Positions 19,870 through 31,372 of a DNA stretch of 64,000 nt are shown in pieces. Position numbers and translations under genes: made by a program. Within the stretch, counting starts at the first letter, position 1. Each line of letters opens with the position of its first letter. This DNA is from Paratrimastix pyriformis (lineage: Eukaryota > Preaxostyla > Paratrimastigidae). The notes below the pieces were generated by a model. That model searched no databases. It was not told the DNA's origin and worked only from the letters and a program-made list of their open reading frames with translations. Location of the stretch: the NCBI GenBank assembly GCA_027972325.1, contig JAPMOS010000037.1, forward strand, positions 1 to 64,000, in the 5' to 3' direction.

Positions 19870-22800
19870 TTATGGCGAGACGAAGCCCATGTCGGGGTGA
19901 GGCAGGCCCTCCACGAAGGTGACCGGCTCCCACACAAAGGCCGGCGCCGCCTGCCGGGTGCGCATCACCCGGCCGGGGGTGGCGACCTGCCGGCTGCTGG
20001 CGGCCCGGAGGGAGCGGGACAGGCTGCCCGAGCGTCCCCCGGCGCCGCCCCGACCGGCCGCCGAGCCCCCGCGAGGCTTGGCGGCACCCCGGCGTGATTC
20101 AGGGAGCGGAGGCTCGTCCTGGGAGGAGCAGAGAGTAAGAAGAAGATCAGGGGCGCTGGGGATGCGGAGCGAGCACACACGAGCCCGCCCGCCCGCCCGC
20201 CCTTCACCACCAGCTCGGCCAGCACCCAGCTCCGCGACAGGCGCTCGCCGAGAACACGCGCTTCTCCGGGAGAAGATTACCGAGGCCGGGTTCAGCATCC
20301 GGCCCAGCGTGCACCCGATCGTGTCGATCATGATCGGCGACGCGCCTGGCCAACGAGTTCGCCGAGGAGATGCTGCAGCTCGGCATCTACGTGGTGCCAT
20401 ACCGGCGCATGGCACACACCCGACACAGGCAGCTGGCAGGCACAGGCACGGACCTCAGCCGAGGAGAGCCCCAGATCGGGGGTCTTCGGACGGGAGGCGG
20501 CGGGCAGGGTGGCCGAGAGCCCCGTCGCGCCGGGGGCCGAGGCCGAGGCGGCGGCCAGATCCTCCTCGCCCATCAGCGCGATCTGGGCGGCCGTGGGGCC
20601 GCCGGCCGCGGGGGTGGGCCCGCAGGAGGTGACGGTGCCGCAGGGGGCGAGCCGGACCCGGAGCAGGGCGCCCCGGTTGCCCATCCGGGCAGCGCCCGAC
20701 ACGTAGTTGGCCGCCGAGAAGACCGTCAGAGCCGTGTGGCCCGAGAGACACTGGGGGGGGGGGGGGGGGGGGGTGAGTGAGTGAGTGGGTGGGTGGGACC
20801 GTCAGGGCTGTGTGCCCCGGTAACGCTTGGGAGGCGGAGGAGGGAGGAGGAGGGTGGCGACTGACCTTGATGTCGACGCAGTGGCCGTCCATCATGCTGG
20901 CCATGGTCGTCAAGTCAGGCGGGGCAGCGGAGACAAGACGCCGAGCAGGGTCAAAAGCGAGGCAGAGGAGTATGAGAGCGTGTGGGATGGGGGGCCGTGG
21001 GTGCGTGAGCGACCTGCGTGGGTTGCGGGGCGGGAAGTCGATGCGCGCGTCGGGGCCCTCGTGGGCCCGGATGAGCAGCTGGACCCGGTTGTCCCGGCAG
21101 AAGTTCTCGAAGACATCCGGCCCGAAGAGGAACCCCACCCCCCGGGCGCTCTCTTGCATCCCTGCACATGGGAGGGGTCCGTGGGTGGCGTGTGGGTCCG
21201 ATGGGCGGATGGGCAGACGGACCCTTGCCGGTGGGGTTGGGGTCCGACCAGAGCAGGTCCGCCAAGGGGCCTGCAAACTCCTCCTCCTTGCCCCGACGCA
21301 GCTGGCGCAGGCCCGTCAGGCTGCCCACCTCGCGGCCGCCCCGGGTCCGCCAGAGGCCCCCGTGCAGACACAGGGCCGATGTCTGGTCCCAGCCGGCGCA
21401 CCGGCCCGCGCAGGTGGTGCCGGGCTGGCCGGGGATGTGGGCCCCGAGGCCCGGGGGGCAGGGCCCGCTGGTGCCCAGCAGGCGGGGGTTCAGGGCCGGC
21501 CGGATGTGGGCCGCCAGGGGCAGCGCCTCGAAGAGCCGGATGAAGTGGGCGTAGACCGACTCGTCGTACTTGCTCAGCACCTGCCGCCCGGCCACCGACG
21601 AGCGGGGGCGAGGGACGGTGGTGGGTCGGCACGAGGGGGTGAGATCGACGCACGCACCAGTGTCGGTTGGGTTCGGGGTGGCGGTGATGGTGTGTCGACG
21701 GGAGGGAGGGCGCCATGGCGACGGACCTCCTCTTTGAAGCCGTACACCTCGGTGATGGAGAGGCACTCGTGGTTGCCCCTCAGGGGGATGAACAGCGCTG
21801 GGCGGTGGCGGTGGTGGAAGCGAGTCAGAACCAGAAGCCCAGAGTGAAATGAGGGCCTGCTGCCGGCCTGGGGCGCGAGGGGAGCAGCACCCACACCAGG
21901 GCGGGGGCGGGGGCGGGGGCGATGAGGCGGACCGGGGCGGGCGATGAGGAAGAGCATCAGCACCAGCAGCACCTCGCACCCAAACAGGGTCCGGTCCACG
22001 TAGTCCCCCAGGAAGATGAACGGGCCTGCGCGCCCACAGGCCGCACCCCACCCCCAACCAGATGAGCGTGACGAGGCGCCCCCATCACCATGACTGGTAC
22101 CGCCATCTACCAGCCCCTCCGACCGGCCCCTGCCCCCACCACCGGGCGCACGAGCCCCCCCAGCGAGTGGGACATGGCATGGGGAGCAGACCAATGGACG
22201 GCACGGCGGGCGGGGCGACGAGCATCCGTGGGGTGAGCCTGAGAACCTCGGTGAGGATCTGGTGCAGGGTCAGGAACTGGCCGTGCAGATCCCCGATGAC
22301 CACCAGCGAGGTCCCCTGGTGGCTCGGCGCCAGCGCCTGCAGGAAGCGCGACGCCCCGCCGCCGGCCCGACTGGGCGATGCGGAGCCGTGGGGGATTGGG
22401 GTGGGGGTGGGGGTGGGGGTGGTCGGGGCGGGCAGCGGGGCGGGGCCGGACTCCTTGAGGGGCGACTTGTGGACGAGTCGTCGGGGGGCGCGTGGCTTGG
22501 GTGATTTCCGGCGGCGGCTCGGGGAGGGCGACCGGGAAGGGCTGCTGGGGGCTGCCGCCGGGTTGAGGGCCGGCAGGCTGCTGCCGGCCGGGTCGGGGGC
22601 CCCGAACGAGGCGACGGGCAGCGAGGCGGCCCGGGCACCCGCGGGGCCCTTGGCCGCCGTCGTGCGGACTGGGGACGCGGACCGAGAGGGGCGCGGGGGC
22701 AGGGGGGTCGTCGGGGTCCGGGTGGTCTTGATGGGACTGGGACGGCGGGACCCCAGCAGGGGCGTCTGGATGCGGGCGGCTGTGACGGCCGTGGCGGGGG

Positions 22801-24362
22801 ACGACGCCGCCAGGGGCTCGTCGCCCCACGTCGAGAGGGCCGCGGGGTCCAGCGCCCGGGCCGCGGATGCGGGGGTGCTGGCGGACGGGGTGGTGCGGGC
22901 CGGAGAGCACGTGGCGGCGAGAGGATGGGACGGGATCGCGGCCGGGGTCGGGCCCAGCGGGGGGGTGGGAGGGTGGGCCGGGGGCGATTGGGGTTCGCTG
23001 TCCCGGGTGGGACTGTCGGGCCGCGGAGACGGCGGCGGCGGCGGGGGAGGAGGAGGCGCGTTGGGGGTGCGTGGCGGGGTGTTGGGGCCGGGGGAGGGGC
23101 GAGGCGGGTGGGCGGGGGAGGGCTCCAGGTCGAGGACCAGGTTGGCCTCGAGGTCGGGGATGCTCAGCACCGCAGAGCTCAGCAGGGCCGTGCCCAGCGT
23201 GGGCCCGGGGTGTGTCGCCGGATGGCCCGGCGAGGTGGATGCGGAAACGGAGGTGGAGGAGGTGGTGGAGGTGGAGGTGGAGGTGGAGAGGGAGGCCAGC
23301 AGGGTGGCGGGCGAGGCCGCGGGGTGGTGCCCTGGCGATGATGCCCCTCCGAGAAAGTGGCGGCCCAGGCTCGAGCCGCCGAGGGGAGGGGTGTGTGGCA
23401 GGACGGGCGATGCGGGCTTGGTGATGGAAGCGGGTCCTGCGGTGGCGGCCGGGGGGCACAGGATCTGCGGCTTGGTGGCTGCGTGGACGGGCCGGGCGCG
23501 GAAGGTGGTGTTGGGCAGGGCCGGCGGCACGACGGGCGGGGTGGCGGCCGTGAAGGAAAGTGTCGCCGAGGGGCACGACCGGGTGGCGCTGGGCGGGTTC
23601 AGCGGGGAGGTTGCCGTGTAGAGGGCGCGCCGCAGGGAGGGCGAGCCGGGCTGGTGGTGCTGTAGGGCCGACGGGGAACCGGTCGGGGTCGCCACTCGGG
23701 GCAGGGAGGTGTCCGGAGAGACCGATGTGGAGAGGCTCGCCAGAGAGCCCTCGACAGACAGCGACGCCGAGGCCGAGAGGGCCGCCGAGCCGGGCCGGAT
23801 GGGCGACAGGGGCGACCGGATCTGCCGGCGCTTCTTGACATTCCGGACTGGTTTGGCGTATGGGCTCGACGACAGGGAGGGGTCGATCTGAGGGGAGGAG
23901 GTGTGGGTGCTGACCGGGGAGGTGGATGCAGAGAGTGGCGGGGCTGTGGCGGGTGGGCAGGGTTGCGGGGGCGGGGGAGGATTTTCAATCGGTGGCGGTT
24001 CAACCGTGGTGGTGTTTGTGCTTGTGGACGTTGCCGCCGGGGTTGTTGGGGTGGAGGCAGCGAACGCGCTGTGTGGCGCGGGATATGCGAGGTGGACAGT
24101 TACCAGGTTGGGGCGGGAAGAGAGAAGTTCGATGGCTTTATCGAGGATTTGTGAGACGAAAGGACGAGGAAACGCTTGTTGCAGCAAGGTGGGATTCTAA
24201 AAGAAACTGCAGTTGGACATTTGAGAGGATTTGGGAACAAACCCCCACGAGAACGATTTTCTGAACTTCGTTCAGGATTTCAAAGCATTGTTCAGGGGTA
24301 GGAGGGAGGGGAATGGTAAGATCTCGAACTTCAATGGGTTTTTTCTTGAGGCGCGGTGGCAT
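19870..24362 (-). CDS. Calcineurin-A-like PPP-family Ser/Thr phosphatase with long disordered insert
   Basis: PPP phosphatases use two metals to hydrolyse phospho-Ser/Thr. The start is ATG at 24362 (MPPRLKKKPIEVRDL). An intron of about 58 bases joins QCFEILNEVQK to NPTLLQQAFPRPFVSQILDK, a short helical N-terminus. About 600 residues of Ser/Pro/Thr/Ala-rich sequence follow (about 24100-22350). All core motifs are then seen: LVVIGDLHGQF (about 22305-22270), FIFLGDYVDR (about 22025-21995), LRGNHECLSITEVYGFKEEV (about 21785-21730), YAHFIRLFEALPLAAHI (about 21555-21505), LCLHGGL (about 21370), LLWSDP (about 21250), GVGFLFGPDVFENFCRDN (about 21145-21095), IRAHE (about 21070) and VFSAANYV...NRGALL (about 20715-20675). 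The KYDESVY...LPLAA run is closest to calcineurin A. The C-terminal exons (to 19870) are weakly defined and may contain a frame break near 20270. Confidence 0.8.
20753..20773. repeat. G homopolymer (sense C) in phosphatase intron
   Basis: About twenty G on the plus strand lie just upstream, in gene sense, of the exon carrying VFSAANYV. Confidence 0.9.
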
Positions 24363-24515
24363 TCGCGCGCAGTTTCCCGATTTCAAGCTGCCTTTTTCAC
24401 GCGCGGAGCTGGAACCCGGCGTTGGTACGAGGGGCCGGCGCACGAGGGGCCCAAGCTGCCTCGCGTGCCGTCTTGCTTCGAGTAATAGGAAGCCACCAAC
24501 ACGGCATTGAAGCCC

Positions 24516-25252
24516 ATGGCGCTGGCAACGCCTGGGACAGAGAGCTCGTATTCAGCTGTTTCAATCGCCCCTCGATGGTACTCGGGCGGCAACCCACTCC
24601 GGGATGCTGTACAATCTGTGACCTTTGTTTTCTCACCCCACAATCGAGTTGCCCTTGGGAGTTGGAGCAGAGCAACACTTCTCTGCTCGCCATCTCGATC
24701 TTCTACCAGCCGGCGGGTACTTGTTGTGTGGACGAGAGGACAACCCCACAATTTTTTTTCACCAGAATATCATGTTTGCTGAAGTCCGAGCGGGCCTTTA
24801 TCTTTGGGGTGGCGACACCGAGCTGGCCGGAGCCCTCTGTGATGCGGTGGCCCTCTTTGCGTACGTGTCCGACTTTGAGACCCTCTTTCCTCGAAGACGG
24901 AGCAAGCTCGCTGGTGGGCAGATTGACGCTTGGCCCCGGGGTTGTATCAAGGCCTGCCGGACCATCGGGCTGTTCTCGGCGAAGTCGACCCAGTCTGATG
25001 CCGGTTTTTGAGATTTCGGGAAGCGGGGATCGCCCCAGCTATTGTTTCGCTGCTGCGAAGCCTCCTCATTCTCGACGACCCCATGGGACCCCCCGCCCTC
25101 GCCCTCCTCTCACAGCCCCGGCCTCGGACCTGGACCGTGCGGGCTCGCTCTCATGGCCTCCCAGGCCATCTCGCTGGCCGCGCTGACTTCGGCATGCCAC
25201 GCCCTAACCGAGCTCGCCCAGCGGCGCTCCTGCCTGCGCAGCTTGGCCCGCC

Positions 25253-25289
<37 letters not shown>

Positions 25290-25482
25290 GGGGGCACCGT
25301 GGGGGGGCGCAGATTCGACCCCGCCGACGGGGGATGCCGTGGTTTCGTTGTGCGCGGCCATCATTCGGCTCGTCCGTCGTCGCGGCGCAAACGCCACGCC
25401 CCGAGACACGCTCACTCCCACCTCACCCCAGACCAGGGCGCCCTACTTGGGGTTCATGGACTGCCGGTGTGGTGGCAAATAG
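24516..25482 (+). CDS. Predicted helical-repeat protein, possibly armadillo-like
   Basis: I chose ATG at 24516 (MALATPGTESSYSAVSIAPR) because a 31-base intron (gtgacc...cgag) joins it in frame to LPLGVGAEQHFSARHLDLLP. Further in frame are LCGREDNPTIFFHQNIMFAE, TELAGALCDAVALFAYVSDF and GCIKACRTIGLFSAKSTQSD. The next exon reads REAGIAPAIVSLLRSLLILD, a pattern like armadillo repeats. After an intron with a GT run, exons with ISLAALTSACHALTELAQRR and DAVVSLCAAIIRLVRRR lead to a stop at 25480. It converges with the armadillo-repeat gene that ends at 25628. No specific function can be given. Confidence 0.5.
25255..25291. repeat. (GT)n microsatellite, intronic
   Basis: A run of about 15 GT copies begins exactly at the predicted splice donor after SCLRSLARR, so the donor is embedded in the repeat. 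Confidence 0.9.
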
Positions 25483-25627
25483 AAGACCCCGTGTTGACGG
25501 AAGGAAGCAACGAAGGGGGATGTCTGAAGATAGAAGAGTCGGGTACAAGGCAGAAAGTTATGCTCGTTGGGGGGGATAATGCCGCACGTTTCCAGGAGAG
25601 CATCAAACGGTGGCCCACCAAGAGCGC

Positions 25628-28038
25628 TCAGGGGAAGAGATCCGCCACGTCGCTGACGAGCATCGAATCCACATCGGGCACCTCGAGGAAGCGCTGCACC
25701 AGAGGGCGCACAGCCGCGAAGGATGCCCAGCACTGGCGGTCCTCCGAGAGCATGTAGATGACCCGAAGCACCTGCTTCGCCACCGGGGGGCTGGTGGGCA
25801 GGCGGGGGAGCAGCTCGACCACAAGCGCAACAGCCCCGGCACTCACAAAGGAGGCCCTGACCACGGGGTCGGGCGACAGGTTCGCGATCGCCCTGAGGAG
25901 CTGCTCACTGATGGCGGGCTGGTCGGAATGAGCGCCCAGCAGCCTGACCAGCAGGGCGGGCACCCCGGCGCGCCCGAACGCTGTTCTGTTGTCGGGGTGG
26001 CCCGATAGGTTTGACATGGCCAGGATGACCTTCTCAGCAACCCCGGGGCTTGTGGTGGGCAGGTCGGGGTGGGCGATGAGCAGTCCGGCCAGCGGGTCGG
26101 CCACCCCGGCGCGGGCAAAGGCGGCCCGGTTCTCCGGATCCGTGGCCAGCATGGCGATTGCCGCCAGAAGCTGCTCAACCACGGAGCTGGCGGTGGGCAG
26201 GTGGGTGAGCAGCCTGACCAGCGGGGCGACCACCCCGGCACGCCCAAAGAAGGGCGCGATCTCGGGGACGAGGGACAGGTTGGTGATGGCGGCAAAGAGC
26301 CAACCCGTCGAGCGGTCTGGGTGGGCGCTGAGCAGGCCGACCAGCGGGGCCACCGCCCCGGCACGCCAGAAGGCGATGCTGTTCTCGGGATGATCGGCCG
26401 ACAGGTTGACGATCGCCAACAGGAGCTCATCGGCCACGCCGGAGCTGTCGGAGTGGGCGTTGAGCAGTCTGACGAGCGGGGCAGCCACCCCGGCACACCC
26501 AAAGGCGTCTCGGATCTCGGGCGCCATGCACAGGTTGGTGATGGCCCCACAGAGGGGCTCGGCCAAACCGAAGCTGGTTGGGCGAGCTGGGTCTCTCCCG
26601 GGCAGGCTTGGGGTTGCATTGAGCAGCTTGACGAGTGGGGCCACGGCCCCGGCACGCCCAAAGGAGCGGGCAATCGAGAGTTCCGACGAAAGCGTGCTGA
26701 TCGCTGCAAGGAGATGGGAAGCCACGGCAGGGCGGATGGTGGACAGGTCGGGGTAGGCGGAGATCAGCCCAATCAGCGGGGCCACCACCCCAGCACGCTC
26801 CAAGGATGCCTTGTTCTCGGGATGCTCGGCTGCCAGGTTGTTGATCGCCCCCAGGAGATGCTCGGCCAAAGTGGGGCTGGTGGTGGGAAGGTTGGGGCTG
26901 GCGGTGAGCAGGTTGACGAGCGGGACGGCCAGCCCGGCGCGCCCAAAGGAGGTCCGGTGCACGGGGGTCCAACACATGCTGCCGACTGCCTCGAGGAGTC
27001 GCCCGGCCACCTCGGGGCAGGCGGTGAGCAGGTCGGGGTGGCTGAGCACCTTGACGAGCGCGGCGACAAACAGGGGTACAGTCTGCTCGTCAGCGGCCAT
27101 GATGCGGAAGGCCTCCCGGAGGAAATATTTGAACAGGGGGTTGGTGAGGAGGGCGCCCGTGGGGGCGGCAAGGCAGGCATTCAGCATCCGGATCCGCTCG
27201 TCCCGGTCCGCCGGGTTCGTGGACCAGCCAGTAGGTGGGGCAGCCGGCAAGTCGCAAGGGGGAACTGCGGGAAGGAACGAGAGCCACTGTGAGCCGGCCG
27301 GAGAGGGGTCTTAGATCCACTCACCCACCGTCCGCGTTGAGTCGTAGTGGGCAAGAGGAATGAAACATGCACATGACAAACCTTCCTCAGCCTGCGCGGC
27401 GGCCGCGGCCTGGTCGGGTGGCTCATTGGGTGTCCGCTCCACGTCGTCGCCGAGCGGTGCCTGGGGTGGCGGTGCCGATCCTAGGGATGTTGCTGCTGTG
27501 GCGGCTCCGATGGCTGCGACTGCTGCACTGGGAATCGGCGGTGGTGCCGGCACCTGGCGACCAGCGACGGCACTCGACGGAGCCGCAGCCTGCCGATGCA
27601 AAGTGACGCCGCCAATGGTGGGATGAGCCGAAGGGAGCAAAAGGGGTTCCCACTTGCGCGCATTCCCAAAGTGCAACAGACCGTCGCCGAAGAAAGGATG
27701 ATCTTCAATGGGGGCAGGGGGTTATCCTGCAGATAGCCCTCCAGCGAGTCATCGGTTGCAATCGCTGGTCGTTGCCCCAATAGCAAATGCACAGCATGTC
27801 TCTTTGAAGAAAGCTTCGCAGACAGACCAAATGACTCCCCGTCACTCAGATAGGAGATTTCAACGATAGATTCTGCAGCAAACTCCCGCAAGATCAATGA
27901 TTTGAGACCCTCAAACCCAGTATTCCTGAGGAATGCAACCCTCCGTTTTTTTGCGCCCTCGACCGCGAGGACCAGCACGACTTTTTCCCCCTGCATCAAA
28001 GCCGACGTTCCCAACGGTGTACAGTAAATAACTAACAT
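25628..28038 (-). CDS. Armadillo-repeat protein with N-terminal ubiquitin-like or PB1-like domain
   Basis: The start is ATG at 28038 (MLVIYCTPLGTSALMQGEK). About 120 residues form a compact alpha/beta-looking domain (VVLVLAVEGAKKRRVAFL ... LKSLILREF ... VEISYLSDGESFGL). An exon rich in Ala and Pro follows, then one long exon (about 27265-25628) of roughly a dozen armadillo-type repeats with the consensus FGRAGAVAPLVRLLxAHPD...LLAAIxNLSxxPEN. The repeats resemble plant and protist ARM proteins that act as binding scaffolds. The first intron starts GTCTGT (near 27680). The N-terminal fold is inferred from pattern only. Confidence 0.72.
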
Positions 28039-28327
28039 CGGTTGCACCCGGAAAAGCCGCCTCCGCTCGGCCCGAGGCGAAGGTCTGCATATTTGGATGG
28101 ATGGTCGGGACTTAGTTCAGTCCTGTTGCGACCAATCCTTGAGCATGCTTTTTTTGATTATGGCCGCAATCGATCTTGTTACTGTTTTACCGTCCCTTTT
28201 CCCATCATGCATGCGGTTTATTTTAGTAGACTGGGCAGAGCCGCCAATTTTTGAGGTCGAGAGACTGGAAACATGCGGGTGAGGGGGACGAGGGGAGAGG
28301 AGAGGATGGAGAAGAGGAGGAGGTATT

Positions 28328-29100
28328 CTATAGTGCGATCCACCATGCGGGAAGCTCTGAATGCGGGAAAAAAGGCTCGGGCGAAGGCACTTGATGCTCG
28401 TCGCTACCGAAATCGTCTTTTTTCGGAGTTGCATCATCTTTTGGCGTCGCCTCATCTTTTTGTGTCACTTCTTCTTTCGGTGTCGTAGTCGCCCGGGTCG
28501 CTGGAGGATGGTGATGGGTCAGCACCTCGGCGAGCTGAGCTTCGCTCGACGTCACCTGGATGGTGCGCGTGCAGGGGGTGTACGAGCCCGTCGAGATGAG
28601 CAGAGGCAGACCGCGATCGCTAAATCACCTGAGCGAAGAGTGTGCAAGAACCAGGTAAAAAAGGCATCGACGCTGCCAAAAATGCGTGGCGCATCGGCAA
28701 GGGAGTCCAGCAAAACCCACACCCCATCAATTTTGCGGACGCAGATCCAATGACGGTCGCGATCTGCACCGACCCCAATGTTGACGATCAAGCCTGATGC
28801 GTCGCCGATATCAGACTCCAAGGAGAGAGGCGGATCAGAACGAAGATGGTTGATGATGTGGTGCTCCAAGCCCAGCAGCTGAAGCATCCCGAGAATCGTG
28901 TCCACGTCATAGGAGCCCATCCACGGTGATCGGTGAAGTGTGAGAGATGACCACCAGCCCTTCACATCAGGCAGGTTCGCGGATACAAGGTCGAGATCGC
29001 TTTTTTTCAGATGGTCGGCCTGGAGGAGGTTGTTAATCGCATGAAGACCACAGAGATACCTGGACTGTGGTTGAAAGAAGATATCGCAAGGTGCTAGCGG
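28328..29100 (-). CDS. Josephin-domain cysteine protease (deubiquitinase), ataxin-3/JOSD-like
   Basis: Josephin proteins cleave ubiquitin chains with a Cys-His-Asn/Asp triad. Seen here are SRYLCGLHAINNLLQ with the catalytic Cys codon at 29050-29052, YDVDTILGMLQLLGLEHHII in the middle, and RHWICVRKIDGVWVLLDS with the catalytic His. The third residue is Asp (LLDS), as in JOSD1/2, where ataxin-3 has Asn. The C-terminal tail is repetitive (TPKEE, TQKDE, TPKDD, TPKKD), joined after a one-base frame step or short intron near 28610. No ATG lies in frame just upstream. A tiny first exon (MFKC, near 29304) would join in frame but lies antisense to the neighbouring PARG exon. Confidence 0.78.
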
Positions 29101-30835
29101 AGGTGTTTTGCCTTCCAGTGAATGATTTAGTCGTTTGCCTCTTTGCGAATTCCCTGTGGTTTGATCGACCCACTGGTTCTTTTCGCTCGCTCTTTTTGCC
29201 TGCCAAATGTGTTTTTGTCCCCGCAGTGTCGAGGATCTGGTTGTCCTGTTGCGCTCGAACAACCCCAGCCACGATCCTGAAAAACCTTTGACCGCACTTG
29301 AACATTTTTTCGCACATCATCTCTCTGCAAACCAGGCGGCATTTTTTTTCGACTATCTCCTCCCTGAGTTGGTTGACATTGCCCTGACCCGAGCGCCAGC
29401 GATCCTTCCTGCTCAGCTCAGCGTCATGGCCCCCAACACAACTGTGTCCCTCACCCTGCAGCAGGCGTTATGCCTCTTGGTCAGGATGTTCCTCTGCCTC
29501 CCCTTTCCGCTTCTCCCCGGGGATGCGGATGATCCATCACCAGAGGATGATGATCGAGGAACGACTACCGAGCCCGTGGAGCACACCTTTACTCCGTTGT
29601 ACACCTCCACCCACCCCGCCACGTTCGCCTATCTGCACACGCTGATCGACTACTTCCGGTGGGCATGCCCCCTCTTTGCCGACCTGGCCCAGGCCACTCT
29701 GCACATTGAATTCCGGCGCCTGACCGACCCCGAGGCAGCGGCCATCCCGTGGGAGCACTCCACGGCCCCGCTCCTGCCGCTGCTTGTCCGGGAGACGGGG
29801 GCCATTGGGGACCAGCCGGGCGAGGTGGAGGTGGACTTTGCGAACGCCCGGATCGGGGTCGGACCTGGGGGCACCCAGGAGGAGGTCCTGCTGGGGTGCA
29901 GCCCCGAACTTGCCCTCCTGGGTCTTCTGGTTCCGACCCTCGGCCCCCGTGACGCCGTGGTGGTCCGCGGGGCCCTGCGGGTGGGCCGCCACAGGGGCTA
30001 CGGACGCGGGGTGCAGTACCTGGGGCCCTGCTGGACGGAGCGGGCCGACCCGCTGCCCTGCTGCGCCTCCCCGAGTGGCGGCCCTCCGGCCGAGTGGGTG
30101 GCTCCGCCCCCGGGTGACCTGCGCACGGCCGCCCGAGCCGGCCGGTGGGTGACCTGCATGGACGCGCTGCCCTTCGACGAGATCGCGGAGGCGGACCGGC
30201 TGCGCGAGCCGCGTCCCTGGCGGGGCGAGGGCGACGGGGAGCTGATGCTGCTCCAGCTGCGGCCCGGCTACCTGGCCCGCGAGCTGGTCAAGGCCTACGT
30301 GGGGTTCGCACCCCGGTGGCCCACGCCCTCATCGCCGACGACGGTCGACATGCCCCCGGTGGTCGACATGCCCCCGGTGGTCGACATGCCCCCGGTGGTC
30401 GCCACGGGGCCCTGGGGCTGCGGTGCCTTCTGCGGGGACCGGCAGATCAAGGCCATGATCCAGTGGATGGCCTTCTCCCAGGCCCGGGCCGGTTGGGCCC
30501 CCGCGGCTGCCCCGGCGCTGGTCTACCATCCCTTCGGCCAGCCGGCCGAGGCGGCCGCCCTGCGGCGGTTCGTGGAGAGCGTCCAGGGTGCCGCCCGGCC
30601 CGAGCAGCGCACGGTGGGCGCGCTCTATCGGCTGCTGCGTAGGTTCGGGGCCGAGAAGGAGGCTGCGGGGAGGAGGGGCCGGCGGGAGGCGGGCGACATC
30701 GATGTGCCCTTCCTGGAAGCCTGTCCCCAGATGCCCCCGACCGAGGAAGGGACGACCCAGACGGGAGCCGAAGGTGCACTCCCACCGGGGTGGCAGACCC
30801 CCGGCGATCCGACCGAGCGCACGACCGCTCAGTGA
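29041..30835 (+). CDS. PARG: Poly(ADP-ribose) glycohydrolase (PARG)
   Basis: PARG breaks down poly(ADP-ribose) made in the DNA-damage response. The catalytic signature reads VDFANARIGVG then GGTQEEVLLGCSPEL; the two adjacent Glu of QEE (29876-29884) match the catalytic pair. The loop before QEE is shorter than the usual GGGVLGRGCVQEE. Also seen are the helical N-terminal part (LLPELVDIALTRAP) and the C-terminal WGCGAFCGDRQIKAMIQWMA. Two starts are possible. ATG at 29041 gives MKTTEIPGLWLKEDIA, then an intron (GTGCTA to CCCCGCAG) and SVEDLVVLLRSN in frame; this exon is antisense to the Josephin active-site exon. ATG at 29207 gives MCFCPRSVEDLVV without splicing. The rest is one exon, and about 540 residues is short for metazoan PARG but normal for the catalytic region. 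Confidence 0.88.
30341..30400 (+). repeat. In-frame 18-bp coding minisatellite (VDMPPV)
   Basis: Three tandem copies of GTCGACATGCCCCCGGTG lie inside the PARG coding exon and encode VDMPPV repeats between TPSSPTT and ATGPWGCG. Because the unit is a multiple of three, the frame is kept. Confidence 0.95.
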
Positions 30836-31372
30836 GCGGAGTTTGTTTGTCTTTTTTGATGTCAAAATGTACTTTTCGAGAGGGAGAAAGGGAACAGGGC
30901 GAGGCGGAGGAAAGGTCTCCTGCGGGTGGCGAGAGGGGTTTGGATGGGCGGATGGAGGGACAAGGAAATGCAAAGCCGGCGACGACCGAAACTCGGGGGA
31001 GGCGATGGGATGGGGGAGGGTCGGACGGGGATGGGGGAGGGGCGGATGGAGGGAAACACTTCGGGAGGCGCGCCGGGCTTCTCCGCAGGGTAAAAAAACA
31101 GACAGACAGACAGACGGCACAGACAGACGGCACAGACGGCACAGACAGACAGACAGACGGCACAGACAGACAGACAGACGGCACAGACAACACAGACAGA
31201 TCAACAGTGCGCCACCCGGACCGGGTGGCGCACGGAGGGGGGGAAGAGCGGATGTGATAGAGACGCCCATCCGCGCAGAGGGGCGGCGCGGGGGTGGCGA
31301 GGGGCGGCGGCTACACGGGACCGGGGCGGCCCAGGCGGATCAGCGGCCAGTGGGAGAAAAAGGGGAAGGCGG
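30836..31372. other. Convergent intergenic region with CAGACAGA-type repeat
   Basis: This lies between the PARG stop and the cyclase stop. It contains a GGCACAGACAGA repeat at about 31090-31200 and G-rich stretches. No gene is supported. Confidence 0.6.

Noticed and set aside
31090-31200. CAGACAGA-type repeat considered as telomere-like
   Set aside because: The unit varies, is internal and lies between two convergent genes. It does not resemble a known telomere repeat.
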